NCBI GenBank assembly: GCA_902797275.1
Contig: CADBSI010000035.1
Location: forward strand, 1-20,178
Source of the DNA: an uncultured Erysipelotrichaceae bacterium
GTDB taxonomy: Bacteria > Bacillota_I > Bacilli_A > RF39 > UBA660
DNA length: 20,178 nt
Direction of reading: 5' to 3'
Position numbers and translations under genes: made by a program. The notes under the pieces were generated by a model. That model searched no databases. It worked only from the letters and a program-made list of their open reading frames with translations, and had not been told where the DNA came from. This document shows positions 6,199 to 13,641 of the stretch, piece by piece; the first letter of the stretch is position 1, and the number at the start of each line of letters is the position of its first letter.

Positions 6199-7494
6199 AA
6201 AATATTTATCAAGATTTAGTATTTTTACCTTTTTTTGTTTGTTGTCATTCATATCTTTAATTGTTACTTCTTCATTTTTCAATTCATCTTCACCTATTAA
6301 AATAGTATATTTACTATTTAACCTATTAGCATATTTCATTTGTTGTTTTAAACCTTTTTCTAAATAACAAATATTTACTCTATTTTTTCTTCTTAAAATA
6401 TCCGCAACTTTATAAACATATTTATAATCATCAACCAAAGAAATAATTAAAACATCTGTTAAAGATTTTATATCATCTGTTAGAATACCTGCTTCTTTTA
6501 ACTTATAAAATAATCTTGTTAAACCGATTGATATACCTACTCCTGGTAATTTAGTATCTGTATAATACTCTGCTAAATTATCAAATCTACCACCTGAACA
6601 AACACTTCCAATTGTTGGATAATCAGTTAAAATGGTTTCGTACACCGTTCCTGTATAATAATCTAGTCCCCTAGCAATAGTTAAATCTATTTGGAAATAT
6701 TCTTCATTTATTTCCATATCTTTCATGCTTTTTATAACATTTTCTAATTCTTCTAATCCTAGTTTAAAAGTTTCATTTTTAATAATTAAATTTCTTAATT
6801 TAGTTATTATTTCTTCATTTGTTCCTGTTATATTAATAAATTCTAATATTTTTTTTATTTGAAAATCCTGAACATTGATTAACTTTAATTCTTCTTTAAA
6901 ATTTATAAGACCGATTTTTTCTATTTTATCAATTATTCTTAATATATCAGCACTTATATCTTGTAATTTCAATTCTTCAAAAAAGCCATTTAAGATTTTT
7001 CTGTTATTAATTTTAATTTTAAATTTACCAAAATTTAATTTTTTAAATATATCAATTATAATTGATGGCATTTCAGCGTCATATCTAAGAGATAAATCTT
7101 CTTTTCCTATTACATCAATATCACATTGATAAAATTCTCTAAATCTTCCTTTTTGTGGTCTTTCTCCACGAAATACTTTTCCTATTTGATATCTTTTAAA
7201 TGGAAAAACTAATTCATTTTGTTTCATAGCAACATATTTAGCAAGCGGTACAGTTAAATCAAACCTAAGTGATAAATCATTCTCACCTTTTAAAAATCTA
7301 TATATTTGTTTTTCTGTTTCACCGCCAGCTTTGGCAAGTAAAACATTCGAATACTCTATAATTGGTGTATCAAGAGGAACAAAACCATAATTTTGATAAG
7401 TTTCTTCTATTACCTTTTTTATTCTATTAAATGCTATTTGATCTTCGGGATTTAATTCCATAAATCCAGGAAGAGTTTTTGGTTCTACTTTCAT
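6193..7494 (-). CDS. hisS: Histidyl-tRNA synthetase
   Basis: HisRS charges tRNA-His. The 433-residue product carries class II motif 2 FRGERPQKGRFREFYQCDID (residues 108-127), the histidine-binding ARGLDYYTG (274-282) and GGRFDNL (301-307), followed by a C-terminal anticodon-binding domain. Length is typical. The ATG at 7494 is preceded by AAAGGAGAATT inside the end of the M20 gene, whose stop is only 4 nt upstream, so the two are translationally close and share a transcript. The cognate tRNA-His follows 23 nt after the stop. Confidence 0.97.
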   Translation of the reverse strand: MKVEPKTLPGFMELNPEDQIAFNRIKKVIEETYQNYGFVPLDTPIIEYSNVLLAKAGGETEKQIYRFLKGENDLSLRFDLTVPLAKYVAMKQNELVFPFKRYQIGKVFRGERPQKGRFREFYQCDIDVIGKEDLSLRYDAEMPSIIIDIFKKLNFGKFKIKINNRKILNGFFEELKLQDISADILRIIDKIEKIGLINFKEELKLINVQDFQIKKILEFINITGTNEEIITKLRNLIIKNETFKLGLEELENVIKSMKDMEINEEYFQIDLTIARGLDYYTGTVYETILTDYPTIGSVCSGGRFDNLAEYYTDTKLPGVGISIGLTRLFYKLKEAGILTDDIKSLTDVLIISLVDDYKYVYKVADILRRKNRVNICYLEKGLKQQMKYANRLNSKYTILIGEDELKNEEVTIKDMNDNKQKKVKILNLDKYFN

Positions 7495-7498
7495 AAAT

Positions 7499-8572
7499 TT
7501 ATAATTCTCCTTTGCAATAAAATTCTATTATTTTTTTATATATTTTTTTAGTATCTTCATAAGAAGAAATTTCAATATATTCATTATCTTCATGAGCACT
7601 AACAGGACCTGGTCCTAGAATTACTACATTATTCTTATTTATAATATTACCTTCTGTTACATAACTATAGGAAATAGATTTTTTATTTGTTATTGCTTCA
7701 ATATTTTTTAATGCTTCTTTATTCTCTACTTTACAAGGATAAATATTTGTATATAACTCATATTCTAAATTATATTTTAAAAATACTTTTTCAAGATTTT
7801 TTTTAATTCTATCTTGTTCACTTTTAGAAATTGTTCTAAAATCAAATGATAAATAACATTCATCTGGAACCATGTTAATAGCTGTTCCTCCATTTATTAA
7901 TCCTATATTCATAGTTGTATAAGGAATATCTTCAAATAAACCTGATTTAATTTTCTTTAAGGAATTACCAAATTCAATTAATTCCTTAGTAAAATTTATA
8001 CAACTAATAATTGCATTATCACCATATATAAGTCTAGATGAATGAGCAGATTTTCCTAAAAACTTGACTTTATATTCCATACAACCTTTACAAGCAACAA
8101 CTGGAATTAAATTAGTAGGTTCCCCTATTAAAACATTATCAGGTATTTTAATATTAGAATTTTTAATTAATTTAATACCTTCAAAGCCTATTTCTTCATC
8201 AAAGGTAATAATAATTTGAATTCCTTTTTTTAATTCGTCTAAATTAATATTTTTTAAAGTGTCCAAAAAAGCTGCTATTCCACCTTTCATATCACATATT
8301 CCAAGACCATACATCTTATCATCAGTTATTTTAAGTTCAAAGGGATTAGTATTCCAATTACTAGAACATTTAACAGTATCAGAATGACCTATAAAACATA
8401 AATTAGGTATTCCATAAGTAGCAACTAAAGCTTTTTTATCGTCAAGACTTAATAATTGTACTTTAAAATTTAAAGTTTCTAAATATTCTTTTATATAATT
8501 AATTATATCATTGTTTTCTTTGTCTTCTATCGTATTAAATGAGATTAAATCTTTTAATATTTTATAATTCAT
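7499..8572 (-). CDS. M20 family metallohydrolase (ArgE/DapE-like deacylase)
   Basis: The 357-residue protein matches the M20 di-zinc amidohydrolases such as acetylornithine deacetylase and succinyl-diaminopimelate desuccinylase. Expected metal and catalytic residues are all present: H63 and D65 in GHSDTV, bridging D94 in CDMKGG, catalytic E126 with E127 in FDEE, E151 in GEPT, and H327 in SAHEDNE. The dimerisation-domain signature AHSSR is also seen. The exact substrate is unresolved; ArgE- or DapE-type activity and dipeptidase activity are all possible. GAGG in the end of the GNAT gene serves as ribosome binding site, and its ATG lies 1 nt past the GNAT stop. The neighbouring acetyltransferase gene may or may not be metabolically linked. 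Confidence 0.88.
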   Translation of the reverse strand: MNYKILKDLISFNTIEDKENNDIINYIKEYLETLNFKVQLLSLDDKKALVATYGIPNLCFIGHSDTVKCSSNWNTNPFELKITDDKMYGLGICDMKGGIAAFLDTLKNINLDELKKGIQIIITFDEEIGFEGIKLIKNSNIKIPDNVLIGEPTNLIPVVACKGCMEYKVKFLGKSAHSSRLIYGDNAIISCINFTKELIEFGNSLKKIKSGLFEDIPYTTMNIGLINGGTAINMVPDECYLSFDFRTISKSEQDRIKKNLEKVFLKYNLEYELYTNIYPCKVENKEALKNIEAITNKKSISYSYVTEGNIINKNNVVILGPGPVSAHEDNEYIEISSYEDTKKIYKKIIEFYCKGEL

Positions 8573-8573
8573 A

Positions 8574-9104
8574 TTAAAGCCTCTTAATCAAAAACTTTCT
8601 CGTGTCTGTTTCAGAAATATCTTGATTAGTTCTTGGAAAACTTACTTCCTCAGTTATAATTTTATTATTGTTTCTAATTATTTCAAAGCCTCTTGATCTA
8701 GCAATTCCTTCTGACATTGATCCATTTAAATTAGTTCTTAAATACATAGCTTCATAATATTTTAATAAATTTGTATAGTTAATAGCAAAATCTAATAAAT
8801 TGCCACCTACTCCTTGTCCTCTATACTTATCTAAAACTGCTATATCTGATAAATACATCATTTTATCAGGATTTGAAAATGAAACTGGATGACTTGTTTT
8901 TGCTCCATAAATTAAACTTACTAAACCAATTATTTCTTCATTATTTAAATACCAACCAAATATTTCACCATTATTTTTCAAATAAGAAAATTCATCCTTA
9001 AAATCTTGTTCTTTCCATGCTTCATAAAATGGATAATATTTAAAAATTTCAAATATTTTTCTAAATTCTTTATATTCTTTTAAATTTTTAATTCTTCCTT
9101 CCAT
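8574..9104 (-). CDS. GNAT family N-acetyltransferase
   Basis: The 176-residue product has the acetyl-CoA-binding core of the GNAT fold: a beta strand YLSDIAVLDKY (residues 84-94) followed by the pyrophosphate loop RGQGVGGNLL (95-104) and a downstream YEAMYLRTNLNG strand. These fit a GCN5-related acetyltransferase of normal length. The acceptor is unknown. AAGGAGG precedes the ATG by 6 nt. It lies in a run of genes on the same strand between an orphan gene and the M20 hydrolase, with 1-10 nt gaps, so it belongs to the YgjV-to-hisS operon. Confidence 0.85.
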   Translation of the reverse strand: MEGRIKNLKEYKEFRKIFEIFKYYPFYEAWKEQDFKDEFSYLKNNGEIFGWYLNNEEIIGLVSLIYGAKTSHPVSFSNPDKMMYLSDIAVLDKYRGQGVGGNLLDFAINYTNLLKYYEAMYLRTNLNGSMSEGIARSRGFEIIRNNNKIITEEVSFPRTNQDISETDTRKFLIKRL

Positions 9105-9114
9105 AATAACCTCC

Positions 9115-9642
9115 TTAAAAGCAATTCTTTTTTCTTTCCTTTTTTAAATATTTAATATAATCTTTTTCATTTTTTATTTTATTATCAACAAAATATTCTC
9201 TTAATTTTTGTTCAATTTTTTCCGAATCAATATTTAACATTGAACTATAAATTAATTCATTATCACTTATTGTTTTTATTTCTGCATATAATCTTATTCT
9301 TTTTTGAATAATTGGTTGATCCGTGTAATATAACATATCCCGTATACAACATTTATCAGTAATTAATTTACTATTTAATGCATTAAATAATTCCATTTGA
9401 GAGTATTCATTAGTTTGGGTAATAATAATATCAAATAATTCAGGACAAACTTTAAAAACACTATCACTAGCTATATTAATTAAAGTATCATTTATTTTAG
9501 AATAATCCATATTTATCAATTTGTTCATTATAACATAGTCTATATTTTTACACTTAACTGCTTTTAATAATATTTCTTTTACTTTTACATTATTAATTTT
9601 GTTAATAAAATCAAGTAATTCTTCTTTAAAAATCAATTGCAT
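9115..9642 (-). CDS. Hypothetical protein, 175 aa
   Basis: I do not recognise this family. The product looks soluble and largely helical, with no signal peptide or membrane segment, five cysteines (a pair in DKCCIRD near residue 96, one near 64 and single ones near 31 and 174) and a basic C-terminus KKERKKNCF. The repeated short helical units with Ile/Leu/Asn could be a HEAT-like solenoid, but I cannot support that firmly. Its ATG lies inside the end of the YgjV-like gene: the frames overlap by 10 nt, implying translational coupling. It is followed 10 nt later by the GNAT gene. A functional link to YgjV or GNAT is only suggested by position. Confidence 0.7.
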   Translation of the reverse strand: MQLIFKEELLDFINKINNVKVKEILLKAVKCKNIDYVIMNKLINMDYSKINDTLINIASDSVFKVCPELFDIIITQTNEYSQMELFNALNSKLITDKCCIRDMLYYTDQPIIQKRIRLYAEIKTISDNELIYSSMLNIDSEKIEQKLREYFVDNKIKNEKDYIKYLKKERKKNCF

Positions 9643-10190
9643 ATTTCCATATCTCCTTTATTGTTTTTATGCCGTTTTGTTAACTTTTTATAATCTAATT
9701 TAAATATTGCTATAATAGTGGAAATCAATAATACAAATTCTACTATGACACCAACATAAGCTTTAACTATTAAATTATAAATAAGCCACATACTAAACAT
9801 AAATACAGAACCTATTCTTATATTTTTAGGTTTATCTTGCCACAAAACAACTGCATAAATAATTGAGGCAATAATAGGAAATAAAGAATATATACTTTTG
9901 CAAACAAATACATTAATCAATAAATATAAAAATATAATTATATATAACGGATAATTAGAATTAAAAAATTTATTTTTTCCTTTAAATGAAAACATTATAG
10001 TTCTAATTATACCTACTATATTTGATAATGCACCTACATAAGCATTTAATAATATATATTGAATTGTATAAAATATGGGATCAAATATTAAAAATATCAA
10101 CATTTTCTTTCTTGTTTTTTGAAATGAACTTATTATAGTAGCCAGTGCTCCTAATATTCCAAATATTTGTCCCAAGATAAATTTATTCAT
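9633..10190 (-). CDS. YgjV-like multi-pass membrane protein
   Basis: The 185-residue product resembles the YgjV family of small bacterial inner-membrane proteins. It has about six hydrophobic segments, beginning with FILGQIFGILGALATIISSF (residues 4-23), then MLIFLIFDPIFYTIQYILL and further segments to about residue 165, followed by a basic cytoplasmic tail. The early QIFGILG and the FQKTRKKML loop are typical of that family. Its function is not known. GAAAGGAG precedes the ATG. It is the first gene of the run that ends with hisS and tRNA-His, and terminates in TGA overlapping the ATG of the next gene, good evidence that TGA is a true stop in this genome. Confidence 0.75.
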   Translation of the reverse strand: MNKFILGQIFGILGALATIISSFQKTRKKMLIFLIFDPIFYTIQYILLNAYVGALSNIVGIIRTIMFSFKGKNKFFNSNYPLYIIIFLYLLINVFVCKSIYSLFPIIASIIYAVVLWQDKPKNIRIGSVFMFSMWLIYNLIVKAYVGVIVEFVLLISTIIAIFKLDYKKLTKRHKNNKGDMEICN

Positions 10191-10211
10191 AAAATCTCCT
10201 TTCTTGTCTCT

Positions 10212-10240
10212 ATAATATCAAATCAATTTTAAGAAATAAA
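10212..10240 (-). promoter_or_regulatory. Weak promoter candidate for the YgjV-to-hisS operon
   Basis: On the minus strand TTTATT (10240-10235), a 17-nt spacer and TATTAT (10217-10212) lie about 20 nt before the YgjV start. It is the best promoter-like pair in the gap that follows the terminator at 10282-10311, but the -35 is poor in AT-rich DNA. Confidence 0.3.
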
Positions 10241-10281
10241 ATACTTTATTTTTATGATAACTATAAATTTTTTTTATAACA

Positions 10282-10311
10282 AAAAAATTAGTCTCGATGG
10301 ACTAATTTTTT
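10282..10311. terminator. Bidirectional-looking intrinsic terminator after the CYTH gene
   Basis: A perfect 12-bp inverted repeat (AAAAAATTAGTC / GACTAATTTTTT) with a 6-nt loop. A/T runs flank the TTAGTC core on both sides, so it can terminate on either strand. It separates the CYTH-ending cluster from the YgjV-to-hisS operon; both run on the minus strand, so termination of the CYTH transcript is the likely use. Confidence 0.85.
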
Positions 10312-10333
10312 CTTTAAAATGTATAAATTATAT

Positions 10334-10894
10334 TTATATATACTTTTTTACTAAATCTTGAAATTCTTGATTAAATTCTTTTTCTTTAACTTTTTCTTGA
10401 AAAATATCTCCATATAATTTTTGAGGATTATTTACAATTTTTACCATATCTATGAATTTTTTTACTTCATCCAAATTACTGTCTTGATATTCTATTTCAA
10501 CAAATTTTCCAAGCAAATTAACATTATCAACAAAAATTTTTAAATCATGATACTTTAATTCAGTTCTTTCACGTTCTATTATTAAATATGGTTTATAGCC
10601 TATATTTATTAAGAAATTAAGAGCTTCTTTCATATCATTTATACTTATACGTGCTTCACTCCATGAACCATCTGAAAGTCTTTTTTTGCTCTCAATATAT
10701 ATTTTTTGTCCTTTATTTCTGATTCTAATAATATAACCATATTTGTTTAAAGAATTAAATCCATCATAGCCAACTACTATATCAATAGTATGATATTTTT
10801 CTTTTTCTATTACACAATTATTAATAATATTATTTTCAATTTCATCATTAATTAAATAACGAACTTCTCTTTCTATTTCTTTTGACATAAACAT
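10334..10894 (-). CDS. CYTH domain protein (class IV adenylate cyclase / triphosphatase-like)
   Basis: The 186-residue protein shows the CYTH superfamily pattern of alternating charged residues lining a triphosphate tunnel. The N-terminal EIERE signature (residues 6-10) is followed by RIRNKG, YIESKKR, IIERERTELKY, the metal-site stretch FVDNVNLLGKFVEIEY and a late YGDIF. Members hydrolyse or cyclise triphosphates (ThTP, inorganic triphosphate or ATP), so the substrate here is open; the layout resembles CyaB-like proteins. The frame starts inside the end of the LysR-radical SAM gene, overlapping by 22 nt, so it is likely translated by coupling. AGGAG lies 4 nt before the first ATG and 10 nt before a second ATG at 10888, so the exact start is uncertain. 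A strong terminator follows. Confidence 0.85.
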   Translation of the reverse strand: MFMSKEIEREVRYLINDEIENNIINNCVIEKEKYHTIDIVVGYDGFNSLNKYGYIIRIRNKGQKIYIESKKRLSDGSWSEARISINDMKEALNFLINIGYKPYLIIERERTELKYHDLKIFVDNVNLLGKFVEIEYQDSNLDEVKKFIDMVKIVNNPQKLYGDIFQEKVKEKEFNQEFQDLVKKYI

Positions 10895-12684
10895 CCATCT
10901 CCTAACTTTTCACACGCTATATCTATTTTATTTAATAAACCTTTTTCATTACGGTTAATAATTTCATCATATATTGATATATTATTATCTCTAAATCTAC
11001 ATAAATCAATCAAACCATCCATAGTTATAAATAAATCATTAGTAGTTTTACAAATATTTTCTTTATAATTTTTTGCAGCATCACAAGTGCATTTTGTAAA
11101 AATTATTTCATGACCTTCAAATTCATATATTACTTTTCTAAAAGTCTTTTTCTTTAAAGAATATCCCATTTTTTCAATTAATGAAACATAATTATCTAAT
11201 GAAACATAATAATCCGGATTATTAAAAATTTCTATTAACTTAAGTGAGGCGTTTAAAGACTTAGAAAAATTAATTGCTTTTTTAATATCACTATTTTTTT
11301 CATTTAAACCTTTTATAACTGTCATATTTATACACATATTTAGAAGGGGATACTCTTGATGAATTAATTTTATATTTTTTATAACCGTATCATACGAATT
11401 AGAAACATTTGTTAATTTTTCATACTTTTCTTTATCAAAAGAATGAATTGAAAAATTAACTTTATTTATATATTTAAATATATTTCTATTTTTAATCAAA
11501 TATCCATTTGTTGTTATTTTAACCTTAGCGTTTTTTTCATTCAATTTTTTTACTAAATCATCGATATTATTATCAGAGAATGGTTCACCACCTGTTATAT
11601 GTATCTCATCAATATTAATGTTTTTATTAATTGTATCAAACAAATATATAATATCATCATTATTTAATTTTGTTTCACGAATATTATTAATTCCTTCTTT
11701 ATGACAAAAAAAACACTTATATGGACATTTTTGAGTATAAATTAAACGAATATTTTTCCTTCTTTTAATTTTGAAATTACTTACTTCCCGCTTTATTAGT
11801 TCAATCATCTGATAAGACGCTTTACTCAAAGAATCTTCAATATATGCAATTTCAATCAAAGCTGTTGGAAGCTCAGCATCAACAGGTATTTCATATAATT
11901 TTTCACCTTTTAATTCATCAAAAAATCTCATTTTAGTAAAGTATCCTATCCCAAAACCTCTAAGTACCATTTCTAGCATAACTTCTGTAGTCGAAACATC
12001 TATCTTAGGATTGAAATTTAAAGAATACTCATCTAGTTTTTTTTGTAATAAAATCATTGTTGATGTGTTTTTTTCAGGTAGTAAAAGTGGATATTTAATA
12101 AGTTCAGATAACGGCACCTTATTTCTCTTAGTTAATTCTGAATACTTATAATTCCCTGCAAAACAATTTTCAAACTCGATTAAATCTACAACTTTAATTT
12201 CATCATTATTCGAGATTATAGGATAACTATCAACAATAATGTCTAATTCTCTACACTCTAACATTTTAACCATTTCTGTTGTTGATCTACTAACAATTTT
12301 TATTTTAATTCCAGGATATTCCTGCAAATATTTTTCAATAATACCAGAAAGAAAATATGTTCCAATATGAGTTGGTACTCCTATTCTTATAATTATATTG
12401 TTAAACTCATCCATTCCCTGAATTTTTTGCATACCAAGACATAAATTTCGATATGCAACTTTCACATAATGACTCAATAATTCGCCATCATTTGTTAACT
12501 TAATTTCTTTAGAAGTACGAATAAACAATTTACATTCTAGCTCTTCTTCTAATTTTTTCATAGCAAAACTAATTGCTGGTTGTGAAATGCTTAAAATTTC
12601 TGATGCTCTTGTAAAGCTCATTGTCTGACATACTATGTAAAAAATTCTATAATTATTCAAATTAACATTATTTAGTTCTTCCAT
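10873..12684 (-). CDS. LysR-type regulator fused to a MoaA-like radical SAM domain
   Basis: One uninterrupted frame encodes two domains. Numbering from a possible GTG start at 12696, residues 14-75 are a LysR winged helix (NYRIFYIVCQTMSF, ISQPAIS, LEEELECKLFIR, IKLTNDG) and about 100-305 the LysR effector-binding domain. Residues 315-607 are a radical SAM enzyme: CPYKCFFC (C324, C328, C331) binds the 4Fe-4S cluster, TGGEP at 368-372 contacts SAM, and C536, C538, C549, C566, C595, C602 and C604 could bind an auxiliary cluster as in MoaA/SPASM proteins. The ATG at 12684 (residue 5) is preferred because GGGG lies 6 nt before it and the GTG would sit almost at the predicted transcript start. It has its own promoter, follows a second LysR gene, and overlaps the CYTH gene. 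Function unknown; regulation linked to SAM or Fe-S chemistry is inference. Confidence 0.88.
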   Translation of the reverse strand: MEELNNVNLNNYRIFYIVCQTMSFTRASEILSISQPAISFAMKKLEEELECKLFIRTSKEIKLTNDGELLSHYVKVAYRNLCLGMQKIQGMDEFNNIIIRIGVPTHIGTYFLSGIIEKYLQEYPGIKIKIVSRSTTEMVKMLECRELDIIVDSYPIISNNDEIKVVDLIEFENCFAGNYKYSELTKRNKVPLSELIKYPLLLPEKNTSTMILLQKKLDEYSLNFNPKIDVSTTEVMLEMVLRGFGIGYFTKMRFFDELKGEKLYEIPVDAELPTALIEIAYIEDSLSKASYQMIELIKREVSNFKIKRRKNIRLIYTQKCPYKCFFCHKEGINNIRETKLNNDDIIYLFDTINKNINIDEIHITGGEPFSDNNIDDLVKKLNEKNAKVKITTNGYLIKNRNIFKYINKVNFSIHSFDKEKYEKLTNVSNSYDTVIKNIKLIHQEYPLLNMCINMTVIKGLNEKNSDIKKAINFSKSLNASLKLIEIFNNPDYYVSLDNYVSLIEKMGYSLKKKTFRKVIYEFEGHEIIFTKCTCDAAKNYKENICKTTNDLFITMDGLIDLCRFRDNNISIYDEIINRNEKGLLNKIDIACEKLGDGCLCQKK

Positions 12685-12704
12685 ATTATTCCCCACATGG
12701 CTTT

Positions 12705-12733
12705 ATATTACTATAAATTTTTAATATAGTCAA
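12705..12733 (-). promoter_or_regulatory. Promoter of the LysR-radical SAM gene
   Basis: On the minus strand: -35 TTGACT (12733-12728), a 17-nt spacer and -10 TAATAT (12710-12705). Predicted transcription start is near 12698, leaving a short leader before the ATG at 12684. Confidence 0.7.
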
Positions 12734-12761
12734 TTGATTAATTACTAATAAAAAATCAATT
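12732..12761. promoter_or_regulatory. Candidate LysR operator (inverted repeat)
   Basis: AATTGATT and AATCAATT form a perfect 8-bp inverted repeat with a 14-nt spacer. It abuts the -35 of the LysR-radical SAM promoter, the usual position of LysR-type binding sites. Either the tandem upstream LysR or the fusion's own LysR domain could bind here. Binding is inferred from position and symmetry only. Confidence 0.5.
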
Positions 12762-12780
12762 TTTATATTTTTAAATTATA

Positions 12781-13641
12781 TTAAAAATATTTATATTCTT
12801 TGAAAAAATCTACAACTGCTTTAATCTTTTTATTTTCTAATTTTTTTAAATACGTAGTATACATATATGAATTTGGTATTTCTATATCAGTTTTTAATTC
12901 TTTTAAATTACCATTTGCAAGATCATTCATTAATAACATTTTAGGAACTAAACCTATTGAATTATCATTTTTAATTTTTTCAACCATAATTGGAGTCGAT
13001 TCTACTATTTTTGTTTTAATACTAGTATACTTTTCCATTATAACTTTTGTTATTTTATTATATCTTGTTAAATATAAAAACTCATTATCAAAATATTTTA
13101 TATCTAATTTAGTATCTTTTAATTCATTATATTTTTTATTTGTAGTAAATAATATATTTTCAAAAGGATAAGTTTCATTTGATTCATATTCACCAAAATA
13201 TTTATCTTCATCTATCATAATATCAATTTCTTGATTATTTAACATTTTAAGTAAATTATTTGATTTGGCAATAAAAAATTCAACTTTTAAATCAGGATAT
13301 ATTTTATTTAACTCATTTATATAAAATGGCAGTATATAACTAGCATAAGCACTTCTTACACCAAGTATCACTTTACCAGATAATAGATTGTTATTGGTAA
13401 TAGAATCCAATTCAGCAAAAATATTTTTAAGTTTATTAAAAATTTCTAATCCTTCATTAGTAAGAGAAATTTTGTGATTATTTCTAATAAATAATTGTTT
13501 ATTTAGTTGTTCTTCTAATACTTTTATACTATAACTTAAAGATGGCTGAGATATCATTAATGAATTAGCTGCTTTGGAAAAACTTTCATATTTAGCTACT
13601 TCATAAAAATATCTATATAAATTTAAATTAATATTATTCAT
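12781..13641 (-). CDS. LysR family transcriptional regulator
   Basis: The 286-residue protein is a typical LysR regulator. Residues 1-62 are the DNA-binding winged helix (LNLYRYFYEVAKYESFSKAANSL, ISQPSLS, LEEQLNKQLFIR, ISLTNEG), and from about 90 a substrate-binding domain begins with GKVILGVRSAYASYILPFY. Its helix-turn-helix closely resembles the LysR half of the neighbouring radical SAM fusion, so the two look like tandem paralogues. It starts inside the last codons of the ANL gene (8-nt overlap), so it is co-transcribed and probably translationally coupled with it. It may respond to a product of that enzyme and act at the inverted repeat immediately downstream; both are inferences. Confidence 0.93.
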   Translation of the reverse strand: MNNINLNLYRYFYEVAKYESFSKAANSLMISQPSLSYSIKVLEEQLNKQLFIRNNHKISLTNEGLEIFNKLKNIFAELDSITNNNLLSGKVILGVRSAYASYILPFYINELNKIYPDLKVEFFIAKSNNLLKMLNNQEIDIMIDEDKYFGEYESNETYPFENILFTTNKKYNELKDTKLDIKYFDNEFLYLTRYNKITKVIMEKYTSIKTKIVESTPIMVEKIKNDNSIGLVPKMLLMNDLANGNLKELKTDIEIPNSYMYTTYLKKLENKKIKAVVDFFKEYKYF

